NCBI RefSeq assembly: GCF_024347075.1
Contig: NZ_AP024900.1
Coordinates: 2,294,001 to 2,358,000, forward strand
From: Vibrio rarus
Lineage (GTDB): Bacteria > Pseudomonadota > Gammaproteobacteria > Enterobacterales > Vibrionaceae
Length of the DNA: 64,000 nt
Reading direction: 5' to 3'
The first letter of the stretch is position 1. Each line of letters starts with the position of its first letter. This document shows, one piece after another, positions 45,513 through 58,430 of the stretch. The notes under the pieces were generated by a model, which saw nothing but the letters and a program-made list of their open reading frames with translations, made no database searches and was not told where the DNA came from. A program made the translations under genes and the position numbers.

Positions 45513-45992
45513 CTAGTTAATAGGTTGGATCAGAACCACGGCTTCTGCCGCAATTCCTTCTTTGCGCCCGGTAAAACCCAGACGCTCTGTAGTGGTGGCC
45601 TTGACGTTCACGTTACTAAGCTCGGTTTGGAGATCTTGAGCTATCGCCTCACGCATGCCTTGAATATAAGGGGCCATTTTAGGAGCTTGCGCCATGATAG
45701 TCACATCCAAGTTACCTAATACATAACCCTGCTGTTGAACACGGCGATACACATCTTTCAGAAGTTCACGGCTATTCGCTCCCTTCCATTTTTCATCCGT
45801 ATCTGGAAAATGATGGCCAATATCTCCAGCGGCAATCGCCCCAAGTAAGGCATCACAAACGGCATGTAAAGCCACATCACCATCAGAGTGAGCAAGTAAC
45901 CCTTGTTCATAAGGGATGGCGACACCACCAATAATCACAGGCCCTTCGCCAGCAAATTTATGTACATCAAAGCCATGTCCAATGCGGATCAT
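45513..45992 (-). CDS. ispF: 2-C-methyl-D-erythritol 2,4-cyclodiphosphate synthase IspF
   Basis: IspF makes the cyclic diphosphate of the MEP isoprenoid pathway. I take the ATG at 45992 (159 residues, [13 protein letters not shown]) because AGGAG lies 5 bases upstream; a GTG two codons earlier has no room for a binding site. Zinc ligands are D9 and H11 in GFDVH and the His in [19 protein letters not shown] and [16 protein letters not shown] are also typical. It follows ispD by 24 bp. Confidence 0.97.
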   Translation of the reverse strand: MIRIGHGFDVHKFAGEGPVIIGGVAIPYEQGLLAHSDGDVALHAVCDALLGAIAAGDIGHHFPDTDEKWKGANSRELLKDVYRRVQQQGYVLGNLDVTIMAQAPKMAPYIQGMREAIAQDLQTELSNVNVKATTTERLGFTGRKEGIAAEAVVLIQPIN

Positions 45993-46016
45993 AGTCACTC
46001 CTAATTAGTAATAGGG

Positions 46017-46721
46017 TTAAATCGTCTTAGGTGTTAAATAAAATTCAGCCACCGCTAAATCTTCAGGTTGAGTCACTTTTAGGTTGTCGGCCCGCCCTTC
46101 AACCAGTAAGGGGGATAATCCCATCAGTTCCATACAGGAGGCTTCATCGGTCACGGGTTGCTGCGCTTGTAATGCGCTAAGCAGTGCATGTTGTAATTCT
46201 TGGCAACGGAACATTTGTGGTGTGAGTGCGTGCCACAGATTGACTCTATCGACCGTACCACTTATCTCATCGTTACTTGAGGCGCGCTTCATGGTATCTC
46301 GTACCTTTGCGGCTAAAATCGCCCCCACGGGATGCTGGGAGCCACACTCAATAAGTGTACTAATATTTTGATGAGTCACATTCGGTCTTGCGGCGTCATG
46401 TACCAATACCCAGTCTTGATAACCTTGTTGGGTGAGGTGGTTTAATGCGTTTAATACCGAATCACTGCGCTCTTTACCACCAGACACTCGGGTGACTAAC
46501 GGGTGATTGGCCAGAGATGTGTCAGAAAAATACCCATCATTATCGCTAATTGCCACCACCACCTCGGATATTGCAGGGTGTGACAATAATTTTTCGAGCG
46601 TATGTTCTAGGATCGTTTTGCCATGCAGCATGAGGTACTGCTTGGGTCTATCTGCCTGCATTCGACTACCGACTCCAGCGGCAGGCACAATAGCAATATA
46701 TTTATTCAAATTGAAAACCAA
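46017..46721 (-). CDS. ispD: 2-C-methyl-D-erythritol 4-phosphate cytidylyltransferase IspD
   Basis: IspD transfers CMP to MEP in isoprenoid synthesis. The frame gives up to 234 residues with the nucleotidyltransferase signature VPAAGVGSRMQADRPKQYL and WVLVHDAARPNVT. No ATG precedes the conserved start: the frame opens after a TGA overlapping the ftsB end and offers TTG at 46721 and TTG at 46709. I keep the first, with low certainty about which is used. The gene follows ftsB by 8 bp, so translation may depend on coupling. Confidence 0.93.
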   Translation of the reverse strand: MVFNLNKYIAIVPAAGVGSRMQADRPKQYLMLHGKTILEHTLEKLLSHPAISEVVVAISDNDGYFSDTSLANHPLVTRVSGGKERSDSVLNALNHLTQQGYQDWVLVHDAARPNVTHQNISTLIECGSQHPVGAILAAKVRDTMKRASSNDEISGTVDRVNLWHALTPQMFRCQELQHALLSALQAQQPVTDEASCMELMGLSPLLVEGRADNLKVTQPEDLAVAEFYLTPKTI

Positions 46722-46729
46722 TGATAGAT

Positions 46730-47005
46730 TTAGTCAGTGTCGATTATACGATAAAATGTCTCGTCCTTTTTCACCATTCCAAGCTCATGACGCGCTCGTT
46801 CTTCAATGGCATCCAGACCTTGTTTTAGGTCATCAATTTCAGCAAACATTTCATCATTGCGTTTACGCAGTTCTGCATTCACAGAACTTTGAATGGCAAC
46901 TTCATCTTTTACATGGCGATAATCATTAATACCATTTTTGCCGATCCACAACGTTGCCTGCATAAATATCAGCAAAGCCAACAGCAATATGGAAAATACA
47001 CGCAC
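46730..47005 (-). CDS. ftsB: Cell division protein FtsB
   Basis: FtsB is a bitopic divisome protein that forms a complex with FtsL and FtsQ. The 91 residues have an N-terminal membrane helix ([20 protein letters not shown], residues 2-22) and a periplasmic coiled coil ([20 protein letters not shown]). The closing [20 protein letters not shown] is the conserved signature. It starts the ftsB-ispD-ispF-truD-surE-pcm-nlpD-rpoS run; a repeat element lies just upstream. Confidence 0.95.
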   Translation of the reverse strand: MRVFSILLLALLIFMQATLWIGKNGINDYRHVKDEVAIQSSVNAELRKRNDEMFAEIDDLKQGLDAIEERARHELGMVKKDETFYRIIDTD

Positions 47006-47060
47006 GATAATATCCTTCTTTAATCACCAAGGTTTAGGTCTTAGACCTTGAAACACAACG

Positions 47061-47220
47061 ATACCAACCCTAGTCAGTCATAAGTCATTGTAGCGGGTAA
47101 CCACATTTGATAACTGCGTTGAAATTTTTGATTGTAGGATGGCTACTTATCAAAAAATCCCTCTTGTTACCACACGTTGTACTGCGCTATAGCTGATCTT
47201 TTACTTACTGTGATTGATAT
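47061..47220. repeat. ATACCAATC intergenic repeat, long form (160 bp), diverged
   Basis: It begins ATACCAACCCTAGTCAGTCA and ends GTGATTGATAT, with the same interior blocks as the 14499 copy (TTGATAACTGCGTTGAAATT and CTACTTATCAAAAA). The ends carry two substitutions each, so it is older than the copy at 14499. It lies between the ftsB promoter region and the eno terminator. Confidence 0.78.
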
Positions 47221-47297
47221 TACCCTTGGATAATTCATCTTTATAACATATTCAGTTAATTGACGACACGCATCTAGCTTAATGACAGCAGAAATCC

Positions 47298-47327
47298 AAA
47301 AAAAAACACCTCGTATAAACGAGGTGC
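47298..47327 (-). terminator. Terminator after eno
   Basis: On the minus strand CACCTCGT pairs with ACGAGGTG around a short loop, followed by nine Ts. It lies about 50 bp after the eno stop. Confidence 0.92.
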
Positions 47328-47378
47328 TTTAAGCGAATCAATCATGGTCGTTGCTGCTTTACCAGCAAATACGAATGA

Positions 47379-48689
<1,311 letters not shown>

Positions 48690-48757
48690 TTATAATCAAA
48701 AAATGTCAATTTAAAGGGGTGTAGTAATAATTCTCCGCTCAACACCCCTGCATTCTT

Positions 48758-50470
<1,713 letters not shown>

Positions 50471-50545
50471 TTAACGCCACAACGTGAAACTTATCACATG
50501 TCTTTTTTTTATTTGTTGCTTTACGTCAACTCAACATATGGAATG

Positions 50546-51349
50546 TCACTTCCGCTCATCTTGTTTAACTAAATCCCAAAGTGAATCCAAGTAGTCAAGG
50601 TCACACTCATCCAATGATTTTCCTTGCTGTAACACCTTTTCTTCTACCGCTCTAAAGCGGCGTTCAAATTTATTATTAGCTTTAGCCAAAGCCACTTCTG
50701 GATTGCACTTTAAGTGCCTTACTAAATTCACTGTTGCAAACAACAGATCGCCAAGCTCATCTTCAACTTTATGTTGCTCAACATTCACTTGTAATGCTTC
50801 ATCAAGTACTTCTTGTACCTCTTCATGAACCTTATCAACAACAGGTCCTAGGGTATCCCAATCAAAACCATGCTGAGCACAACGCTTTTGAATTTTATTG
50901 GCGCGACTCAATGCTGGTAATGACTTAGGTACAGAGTCTAGAATACTTTTTTCAACACTGCCTAAACGAGCTTTCTCTTTTGCTTTTTCCGCCTGCCAAT
51001 TGTCGTCTATTTGTTGCTCATTAGCAAAAATGGCATCGGAAAAGACATGTGGGTGACGACGAGTGAGTTTTTCATTTAAAACGGCTACAACATCATCAAA
51101 CTCGAATAATTGCTGTTCTTTGGCTATCTGCGAGTAGAACACAACTTGAAACAATAAATCCCCTAACTCTTCTTTTAGGTTATGCCAATCTTTGTTGTGA
51201 ATGGCATCTACCACTTCATATGTTTCTTCAATGGTATGGGGCACTATGGTGTCAAAAGTCTGCTTTTTATCCCATGGACAGCCTGTTTCAGGGTCACGTA
51301 AGGTTGCCATTATGGAGAGTAATTGTTCAATAGAATTTGGCGATGACAT
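50546..51349 (-). CDS. mazG: Nucleoside triphosphate pyrophosphohydrolase MazG
   Basis: MazG hydrolyses NTPs, including non-canonical ones, and in E. coli affects ppGpp levels. The 267 residues hold two MazG domains. The first carries TIEETYEVVDAIHNKDWHNL and EELGDLLFQVVFYSQIA; the second carries EEVQEVLDEA and DELGDLLFATVNLVRHL. The Glu-rich EExxE and ExxD motifs bind magnesium. It lies just after relA, separated by a terminator-like hairpin. Confidence 0.96.
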   Translation of the reverse strand: MSSPNSIEQLLSIMATLRDPETGCPWDKKQTFDTIVPHTIEETYEVVDAIHNKDWHNLKEELGDLLFQVVFYSQIAKEQQLFEFDDVVAVLNEKLTRRHPHVFSDAIFANEQQIDDNWQAEKAKEKARLGSVEKSILDSVPKSLPALSRANKIQKRCAQHGFDWDTLGPVVDKVHEEVQEVLDEALQVNVEQHKVEDELGDLLFATVNLVRHLKCNPEVALAKANNKFERRFRAVEEKVLQQGKSLDECDLDYLDSLWDLVKQDERK

Positions 51350-51371
51350 ACATTTCCCAATATTTTGTGTA

Positions 51372-51397
51372 AAAAAAAGCCCCTAATCAGGGGCCTT
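51372..51397 (-). terminator. Terminator-like hairpin between relA and mazG
   Basis: On the minus strand GGCCCCTGATTAGGGGCT folds into a GC-rich stem and is followed by eight Ts. It begins 12 bp after the relA stop and 23 bp before the mazG start, so mazG either has its own promoter or depends on read-through. Confidence 0.88.
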
Positions 51398-51408
51398 ATT
51401 TGATTAAG

Positions 51409-53631
51409 TTAACCGAGGCGTTTCACTGATATTACATCTTTTATCTGTTCAATTCGAGATTGTACTCTGGAGCTAATTTCCACATTAGTTACCTGAATAT
51501 CTAAATCCATAACCACCATTTGACGCTTGTAGTCCATGCGAGAGCGCATACTGGCTACTTTTAGTTTTTCGTTGGTGATTAAAGTAGTAATGTCTTTCAG
51601 CAGACCAGTACGTTCCAATGCTTCAACGCGCAAGGTCAAAATAAACGAACCGACAAATCCACTTCCCCAAACCGTATCAATAATACGTTCAGCGGCGTGC
51701 AGTCTTAATTCGTTCAACTGGTCACAATCACTGCGGTGCACAGAGATACCTCGCCCTTGAGTGATGTAACCGCTAATTTGATCACCAGGAATAGGCTGAC
51801 AACAACGTGCTAGGTGAGTCATCAGGTTATCCACCCCTTCTACCACTACCGCATCTTTATGAGGTTTACTGGCAAGTGGGGCAACAGAGTCCGCGCTTTT
51901 CAGCTTGGCAAGAACCTGTTTATCTTCCTCTTCAGCTGTAGGTTTATTAACTAAAGCATTAATATGATTAACCACTTGGTTAATCCGTAAATCGCCACTG
52001 CCAATCCCTGCGTACAACTCATCGGCACTGTTTACATTAAAACGCTTCAATGCATAGCGATCTGCATCTTTAAGGTGAGCGCCAATTTTAGCTAACTCCC
52101 CTTCCAGAATATCTTTACCTGCATCAATATTTTTTTCGCGACTTTGTTTCCTAAACCAAGCATTGATCTTAGCTCGAGCACGACTTGAGTGAACAAAACC
52201 AAGAGACGGGTTCAACCAATCTCGTGATGGGTTAGGCTCTTTTTGCGTGATAATCTCGACCTGATCTCCCATCTCTAACTGATGGGTAAACGGAACAATA
52301 CGTCCTCCGACCTTAGTTCCAATACAACGATGCCCCACTTCAGAGTGGATGTGATAGGCAAAATCTAATGGCGTAGCCCCCATAGGGAGATCAACCACAT
52401 CGCCGCGAGGAGTAAAAGCATACACGCGGTCATCAAATACTTGCGAGCGCAATTCGTCGAGCATTTCGCCAGAATCTGACATCTCTTCTTGCCAATCAAG
52501 CAGTTTACGTAGCCAAGTGATTTTCTCATCATAGCCACTGCGACCACCCGAAGCGCCCTCTTTGTATTTCCAGTGCGCGGCTACACCCAACTCCGAGTCT
52601 TCATGCATCTGCTTAGTACGAATTTGGATCTCAATGGTTTTGCCTTCCGGCCCTAGTACCACTGTATGGATAGATTGATAACCATTGGGCTTAGGGTTCG
52701 CCACATAGTCATCAAATTCGCTAGGCAGGTGTTTATATTTGGTGTGTACAATACCTAAAGAGGCATAACAGTCTTGTAACTCTTCAGCGATAATGCGCAC
52801 TGCGCGCACATCGAACAGTTCATCAAACGCCAGTTTTTTCTTTTGCATTTTTCGCCAAATGCTAAAGATATGCTTAGGGCGACCACTCACTTCAGCGTTG
52901 ATATTAGTGAGTTTCATTTCAGCTTTTAGATCGGCTACAAACTCATCGATATAGTGCTCGCGATCGATACGGCGTTCAGCCAGTTGTTTGGCAATTTTTT
53001 TGTAGGTCGTTGGGTTTTGATAACGGAATGCATAATCTTCTATTTCCCACTTAAGCTGGCCAATACCTAAACGGTTTGCCAAAGGTGCGTATATATTAGC
53101 GCACTCTTTGGCCACCGATTGACGCACTTCATCAGGAGCATTTTTTACTTCACGCAGGTTGCAAATACGTTCCGCAAGCTTGATGACCACGCAGCGAAAG
53201 TCATCCACCATGGCCAACAACATACGTCTTACGTTATCCACCTGAGACGAGGCACTGCTATTTTCTAGGGAGGTGTTTAGCTGACCAATGGCCGCCATCT
53301 CTTCCACTCCTTCGATCAGTTTCATCATCTCTTGACCGTAACGCTCAGCGAGCACTTCAGTATCAAACAGACCACTGGAAACTACAGGAAATAATTGAGC
53401 CGCCAGTAATGTGGCTCTATCCATAGAGAGCGTGGTTAATATTTCGATCATTTCGCGACCACGCCACAACAGTAATTCTTTCTGTTCGTGGTTAGCGAGC
53501 ATCTGCTCGCAATCAAGGTATAACTTGCGTAGCTTGTTCTCGGTTTTCTGTCCTTGCTGCAGGCTTTCTATCCAACCATCGAGGTTAAATTCTTCGTCCT
53601 TTTTTATATGCGCACTGCGTACCGCAACCAT
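51409..53631 (-). CDS. relA: GTP pyrophosphokinase RelA ((p)ppGpp synthetase I)
   Basis: RelA makes (p)ppGpp on ribosomes stalled with uncharged tRNA. The 740 residues have a degenerate HD hydrolase region (about 25-200, lacking the HD pair), the synthetase domain (about 230-370, with FDDYVANPKPNGYQSIHTVV), a TGS domain (VYAFTPRGDVVDLPMGATPL), a helical and zinc-finger region with CCQPIPGD, and a C-terminal ACT domain. The missing hydrolase residues distinguish it from SpoT. It follows rlmD by 98 bp. Confidence 0.98.
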   Translation of the reverse strand: MVAVRSAHIKKDEEFNLDGWIESLQQGQKTENKLRKLYLDCEQMLANHEQKELLLWRGREMIEILTTLSMDRATLLAAQLFPVVSSGLFDTEVLAERYGQEMMKLIEGVEEMAAIGQLNTSLENSSASSQVDNVRRMLLAMVDDFRCVVIKLAERICNLREVKNAPDEVRQSVAKECANIYAPLANRLGIGQLKWEIEDYAFRYQNPTTYKKIAKQLAERRIDREHYIDEFVADLKAEMKLTNINAEVSGRPKHIFSIWRKMQKKKLAFDELFDVRAVRIIAEELQDCYASLGIVHTKYKHLPSEFDDYVANPKPNGYQSIHTVVLGPEGKTIEIQIRTKQMHEDSELGVAAHWKYKEGASGGRSGYDEKITWLRKLLDWQEEMSDSGEMLDELRSQVFDDRVYAFTPRGDVVDLPMGATPLDFAYHIHSEVGHRCIGTKVGGRIVPFTHQLEMGDQVEIITQKEPNPSRDWLNPSLGFVHSSRARAKINAWFRKQSREKNIDAGKDILEGELAKIGAHLKDADRYALKRFNVNSADELYAGIGSGDLRINQVVNHINALVNKPTAEEEDKQVLAKLKSADSVAPLASKPHKDAVVVEGVDNLMTHLARCCQPIPGDQISGYITQGRGISVHRSDCDQLNELRLHAAERIIDTVWGSGFVGSFILTLRVEALERTGLLKDITTLITNEKLKVASMRSRMDYKRQMVVMDLDIQVTNVEISSRVQSRIEQIKDVISVKRLG

Positions 53632-53729
53632 ATTTATTCCCTAAATAACTAATTTTTCACTCTGGTACTATTCTTATCCCAGTATACCTTTGCCAAATTA
53701 GGCTGTTCAGCAAATTTTTTAAATTTGCG

Positions 53730-55043
53730 CTATTTTTCAAATAACACCATAGATTCTAAATGTCCTGTATGCGGAAACATGTCCAGAACCTTCATTTTGA
53801 CCACTTTATACCCTTGCGCTAACAAGATTTCACTGTCTCTTGCTAAAGTGGCTGGGTTACAAGAAACGTATACAATGCCAGTGGCAGCAAACTGTGATAG
53901 TGACTCAACTATACCGGCCGCCCCAGCCCTAGCCGGATCCAGTAAGATCTTATCAAAACGTTCTGCCGCCCACTCTTCATCCCCTGTTAATTGCGCAAGG
54001 TTAGCCTGATAAAATTTAGCATGAGTAATGGCAAGTGAGCGTGCGTTTTCATTGGCTCGAGCAACCATATCATCGACCCCTTCAATACCAATAACCGCAG
54101 ACGCTTTAACGCTTAATGGGAAAGTGAAGTTACCTATACCACTAAACAAGTCCAGCACTCGCTCATTGGTTTGCACATCTAGCCAGTCTAGCGCTTGTTG
54201 CACCATTTGCTGGTTTACACTGCGGTTCACTTGAACGAAATCGGACGGTAAAAAATCCAAAGAAAATCCAGACTCATTACATACAGGAGAGTCTCCACAC
54301 AGTTTTTGAGCCATTTGCTGCCCTTGATGTAGGTACAAAGTGCAATTATGCTGCTGAGCAAAATCCACCAGCGCCTGACGGTCTTTATTTCTTAATTCAG
54401 CACTGGTGCGAAGCAAGATGACACTGGTGTTATCCGCTTCCACTAACTCTAAATGCCCCAATATTTGGGGTTGTGAAAAACCTTCCAGTAACCTTTTTAT
54501 AGCGGGCATCATGTGCGCTAACGGTTTTGCCATGACTGGGCAAGTCTCAACCGTGACGATATTTTTACTTTGACCTTCCCTAAAACCAAACTGCAACTGA
54601 CTCTTTTTGCTATCCCACAACAAGCTAATACGGGCACGACGACGATAATGGGTCGGTTCAGCGACAATTGGCGCGGCTAATTCTTGCTCAGGAGCAACCT
54701 TAGCCATAACTTTACGAAACGCTTGTTGTTTTACTTCTAGCTGTTGCTGATATGGCATGTGCTGCAAAGAGCAACCACCACACTGGGCAAATTTTTCGCA
54801 AAAAGGGGGCACGCGGTCTTCACTGGCATTCAGCAGTTTGACCATTTTTGCGCGAATGTATTTGGACTTACTCTCTATGGGTTGGCACACCACTTGCTCG
54901 CCAATGAGCGCACCGGGAACAAATACTGGCTTTCCTTGACTAAAGGCCATTCCAGCCCCCTGGTAGTCATATTTTTCAATCAAAACACTGAGATGTTTTT
55001 GACTGTGATTACTGTTTTTTTTCGGTTTATAAAAGTTAGCCAT
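53730..55043 (-). CDS. rlmD: 23S rRNA (uracil1939-C5)-methyltransferase RlmD
   Basis: RlmD (RumA) methylates U1939 of 23S rRNA. The 437 residues have an N-terminal TRAM domain, the [4Fe-4S] cysteines C82, C88 and C91 (FCEKFAQCGGC) with a fourth in VETCPVMAKP, and a Rossmann SAM domain (VLDLFSGIGNFTFPL). The catalytic Cys is C395 in VYVSCNPATLARD. It is divergent from barA across a 175 bp region and upstream of relA, the usual order. Confidence 0.97.
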   Translation of the reverse strand: MANFYKPKKNSNHSQKHLSVLIEKYDYQGAGMAFSQGKPVFVPGALIGEQVVCQPIESKSKYIRAKMVKLLNASEDRVPPFCEKFAQCGGCSLQHMPYQQQLEVKQQAFRKVMAKVAPEQELAAPIVAEPTHYRRRARISLLWDSKKSQLQFGFREGQSKNIVTVETCPVMAKPLAHMMPAIKRLLEGFSQPQILGHLELVEADNTSVILLRTSAELRNKDRQALVDFAQQHNCTLYLHQGQQMAQKLCGDSPVCNESGFSLDFLPSDFVQVNRSVNQQMVQQALDWLDVQTNERVLDLFSGIGNFTFPLSVKASAVIGIEGVDDMVARANENARSLAITHAKFYQANLAQLTGDEEWAAERFDKILLDPARAGAAGIVESLSQFAATGIVYVSCNPATLARDSEILLAQGYKVVKMKVLDMFPHTGHLESMVLFEK

Positions 55044-55218
55044 TGCAGTGTGCCTAATCGTGTTTAACTGTCATGTATCAAGATTTTGACTTAGTTTTCA
55101 GCCCAACTTGGTTCTTGAGAAGCAATTTTAATGTCAATGCTTTAAACTTAGGTTCAAGTTTAGAAAATTCGAAAGCCTATTGAGGCTTATTTTTCCACAT
55201 CCGGCATATTAATTAAAC

Positions 55219-57996
55219 ATGACAAGATATGGACTTCGCGCCCGCGTAATAACACTGACTCTAGCCCCAACGCTGATCGTTGGCATGCTATTGAGTGTAT
55301 TTTTCACCTCTAATCGTTATAACGACTTAGAAGCACAGTTAATTACTGCAGGGACCAACATTGTTGAGCCATTGGCTATTGCCAGTGAATTCGCTATGTT
55401 ACAACAAAATCGCGAAGCCGAGAGAAGACTGATTAGCTATAGCCACAGAAAACGGTCGGATGTGGTGCGAAGTATCGCAGTATTCGATGCTAATCACGAA
55501 TTATTTGTTACTTCAAACTTCCACCCTAACTTCCAAAGCTTAATGTTTCCCAAGTCGCAACCTATCCCTTTGCACAGTGTGGCGGAGTTGGTGGATACCA
55601 AGTTAATCATTAGAACGCCCATTATTGCCGAAGCGCAATTTGTTGCCCCGCAAGCGGACTCCAAAGAAAGTGACCGTGTACTGGGTTATATCGCCATCGA
55701 ATTAGATCTCTCCAGCCTGAGACTGCAACAGTATCAAGAGATCGTTGTGGCTCTTATTGTGATGTTTTTAGGGGTGGGTTTATCGGCCTTTTTTGCTTAT
55801 CGGCTAATGCAAGATATTACCGCGCCAATTACTCACTTAAAAAATAGCGTGGACCGCATCCGGCGGGGACAACTGGATGTGCGGATCGAAGGTAAAATGC
55901 ACGGTGAGCTTAACTCATTGAAAAATGGTATTAACGCCATGGCCATGTCGTTATCTGAATACCATATAGAAATGCAACACAGCATAGATCAAGCCACTTC
56001 CGATCTCCGTGAAACCCTAGAACAGTTAGAAATTCAAAACGTTGAATTAGACATTGCCAAAAAACGTGCCCAAGAAGCGGCCAGAGTAAAATCGGAATTT
56101 TTGGCCAATATGTCCCATGAGCTAAGAACCCCGCTCAATGGTGTCATTGGCTTTACCCGTCAAATGCTCAAAACCAATTTATCCCATAGCCAAACGGATT
56201 ATCTACAAACTATTGAGCGTTCTGCAAATAATTTACTCAGCATTATTAATGACATTTTAGACTTCTCGAAACTTGAAGCGGGCAAACTGCTTCTGGAAAA
56301 TATTCCATTTGATTTCCAAGAATCCCTTGAAGAGGTCGTTAACTTACAAGCACCAAGTGCCCATGAGAAAGGGTTAGAGCTCACACTAAAAATTGACCCT
56401 AAAATTCCACCAGGTGTGGTGGGCGACTCATTAAGAATTCAACAAGTTCTGACTAACTTGGTAGGTAATGCGATAAAATTTACTGACCGTGGCAATATCG
56501 ATGTCAGCATTGAACTGCGCACCCAAAAAGAAGACCAAATTGAGATCCAGTTTATGGTAAAAGATACCGGCATCGGTATCTCAGAGCGTCAACAAGCACA
56601 ATTATTCCAAGCCTTCAGTCAAGCTGACGCCAGCATTTCCCGTCGTTATGGAGGCACAGGTCTAGGACTGGTTATCACTCAAAAATTGGTGCGCCAAATG
56701 GGGGGAGAGATCAGCTTAACCAGTCGTTTGCATCAAGGTTCTACCTTCTGGTTTACCATTCGCTTAAATACCACTGACCTGCCATTAGAACAAATTGATC
56801 TTGCCTCTATTCGCGGTAAAGAAGTGCTATTGGTGGAGCAAAATTTACAAGCGGCTAATGTTTTACAGCAGTTGTTATCTCAAGAAGGCGTGGTCACCCA
56901 ATACCGCTCGGCTCTACCAGAAAACATTACCCCTCATGACTATATAATCTACAACGTTCCGGTTAATGAGATCATGGGAGAAACCGAGTTGGTGGACTTT
57001 ATCTATCAAGCTAAGGTCGTCTGCCCTAATATTATTATTGGCCTACCTAGCAATCAGCTGGCACTGTCGGAAACCTTGATCGCTCAGTATGAAGTCTCTT
57101 GCATCATCAAGCCTCTGACTCGCACTAAAATCATGCAAGCCATGTTAAGAGGTCAAGAGAGTCATGAGCCTATTTATGACAAACCTGCGCCAATACTGCT
57201 GGATAAATTGCCACTGAAAGTAATGGCGGTAGATGATAATCCTGCCAACCTAAAACTGATTGCCGCCCTACTAAATGAACATGTCGATTCCGTCGTCACA
57301 TGCGTCAATGGTCAAAGTGCCGTAGATGAAGCCACTCACAATAAGTTTGATCTGATACTGATGGATATTCAAATGCCAGGAATGGACGGCGTTATGGCTT
57401 GTGAAAGCATCAAACAAACAGACATCAATAAAGACACGCCTATTATCGCAGTGACAGCACACGCCATGAGTGGCGAAAGAGACCGCTTGCTAAACGCGGG
57501 GATGGATGATTACCTTACCAAGCCAATAGAAGAGCAGGTACTGCTTAAACTGCTCAACCACTGGGGAGGAGACCCTGCACAGTCATCGCTATTACTAACG
57601 ACACCCGTACCAACCCAAGACACCCCCTCAACGACAGATTCCAATAATGACGTCATCATAGATTGGCGCTCAGCTTTAGCTCAGTCGGCAAATAAAGAAG
57701 ATCTCGCTAAAGAGATGCTACAGATGCTGATTGATTACATACCTGAAGTTAATCACGTCGTTGAACAAGCGATAGATGAACATCCCCTATCTAGAGATGA
57801 GTTAATTCATCACATTCATAAGTTGCATGGCAGCAGTAGCTATTGTGGTGTGCCTAAATTGAAGAAAGCCTGTGCCCAGTTAGAGCAAATGCTACGTTCG
57901 GGGGAGTCTATTGAGAATATAGAGCCGGAACTTTTAGAGTTGCAAGATGAGATGGAAAAGGTACAAACCACAGCAAGGTTATACCTGCAAGGTTAA
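55219..57996 (+). CDS. barA: Hybrid sensor histidine kinase BarA (VarS type)
   Basis: BarA starts the phosphorelay to UvrY/VarA, which induces CsrB-type RNAs and so relieves CsrA. The 925 residues have an N-terminal helix, a periplasmic sensor loop, a second helix (IVVALIVMFLGVGLSAFFAY, about 174), HAMP, HisKA with H300 (ANMSHELRTPLNG) and HATPase with VGNAIKFTD and GTGLGLVI. A degenerate receiver, a true receiver with D716 (LILMDIQMPGMDG) and an HPt domain with H867 (IHKLHGSSS) follow. csrA lies in this same window. Confidence 0.97.
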   Translation: MTRYGLRARVITLTLAPTLIVGMLLSVFFTSNRYNDLEAQLITAGTNIVEPLAIASEFAMLQQNREAERRLISYSHRKRSDVVRSIAVFDANHELFVTSNFHPNFQSLMFPKSQPIPLHSVAELVDTKLIIRTPIIAEAQFVAPQADSKESDRVLGYIAIELDLSSLRLQQYQEIVVALIVMFLGVGLSAFFAYRLMQDITAPITHLKNSVDRIRRGQLDVRIEGKMHGELNSLKNGINAMAMSLSEYHIEMQHSIDQATSDLRETLEQLEIQNVELDIAKKRAQEAARVKSEFLANMSHELRTPLNGVIGFTRQMLKTNLSHSQTDYLQTIERSANNLLSIINDILDFSKLEAGKLLLENIPFDFQESLEEVVNLQAPSAHEKGLELTLKIDPKIPPGVVGDSLRIQQVLTNLVGNAIKFTDRGNIDVSIELRTQKEDQIEIQFMVKDTGIGISERQQAQLFQAFSQADASISRRYGGTGLGLVITQKLVRQMGGEISLTSRLHQGSTFWFTIRLNTTDLPLEQIDLASIRGKEVLLVEQNLQAANVLQQLLSQEGVVTQYRSALPENITPHDYIIYNVPVNEIMGETELVDFIYQAKVVCPNIIIGLPSNQLALSETLIAQYEVSCIIKPLTRTKIMQAMLRGQESHEPIYDKPAPILLDKLPLKVMAVDDNPANLKLIAALLNEHVDSVVTCVNGQSAVDEATHNKFDLILMDIQMPGMDGVMACESIKQTDINKDTPIIAVTAHAMSGERDRLLNAGMDDYLTKPIEEQVLLKLLNHWGGDPAQSSLLLTTPVPTQDTPSTTDSNNDVIIDWRSALAQSANKEDLAKEMLQMLIDYIPEVNHVVEQAIDEHPLSRDELIHHIHKLHGSSSYCGVPKLKKACAQLEQMLRSGESIENIEPELLELQDEMEKVQTTARLYLQG

Positions 57997-58030
57997 TTGT
58001 ACCTTTAAGGTTAATTGTACCTTTAAGGTT
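57989..58030. repeat. 18 bp tandem duplication over the barA stop codon
   Basis: AAGGTTAATTGTACCTTT occurs at 57989-58006 and again at 58007-58024, followed by a partial third copy (AAGGTT). The barA stop TAA is in the first unit. Each unit has complementary ends (AAGGT/ACCTT), so the array can fold into small hairpins. Confidence 0.85.
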
Positions 58031-58049
58031 GAGCGTTCTCCTGCAAAGG

Positions 58050-58430
58050 TTAGCGCTCAACAATTACGGTGGCGACAGCGTAGTGCCTTTCATCTGAAAT
58101 AGACAAGTGCACATGGGTCACACCCAGTTGGCGAGATATTTCCAAAGCTTTGCCCGCTAACAATAACTCGGGTTTCCCACGACTGTCATTAGTGACGGTA
58201 AAATCTTGAAAAGACACACCATTAGCAATGCCCGTGCCGAGCGCTTTAGAAGCGGCCTCTTTGGCAGCAAAGCGTTTAGCCAAAAACTTAGCTTTATGCT
58301 TCATTTGCTCAAAGGTGGCCATTTCTGTCTCAGTCAAGATTCGCTCAGCAAACGCAACACCACTACGATTGAGCGCTTTTTCTATGCGCTCAATCTCGGA
58401 AATATCCGTACCTAAGCCAACAATCGGCAT
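58050..58430 (-). CDS. acpS: Holo-[acyl-carrier-protein] synthase AcpS
   Basis: AcpS attaches 4'-phosphopantetheine from CoA to the acyl carrier protein. The 126 residues match the family, with the magnesium-binding Asp in [12 protein letters not shown] and the Glu in [15 protein letters not shown]. It overlaps the pdxJ stop by one base, at the end of the lepA-to-acpS series. Confidence 0.97.
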   Translation of the reverse strand: MPIVGLGTDISEIERIEKALNRSGVAFAERILTETEMATFEQMKHKAKFLAKRFAAKEAASKALGTGIANGVSFQDFTVTNDSRGKPELLLAGKALEISRQLGVTHVHLSISDERHYAVATVIVER

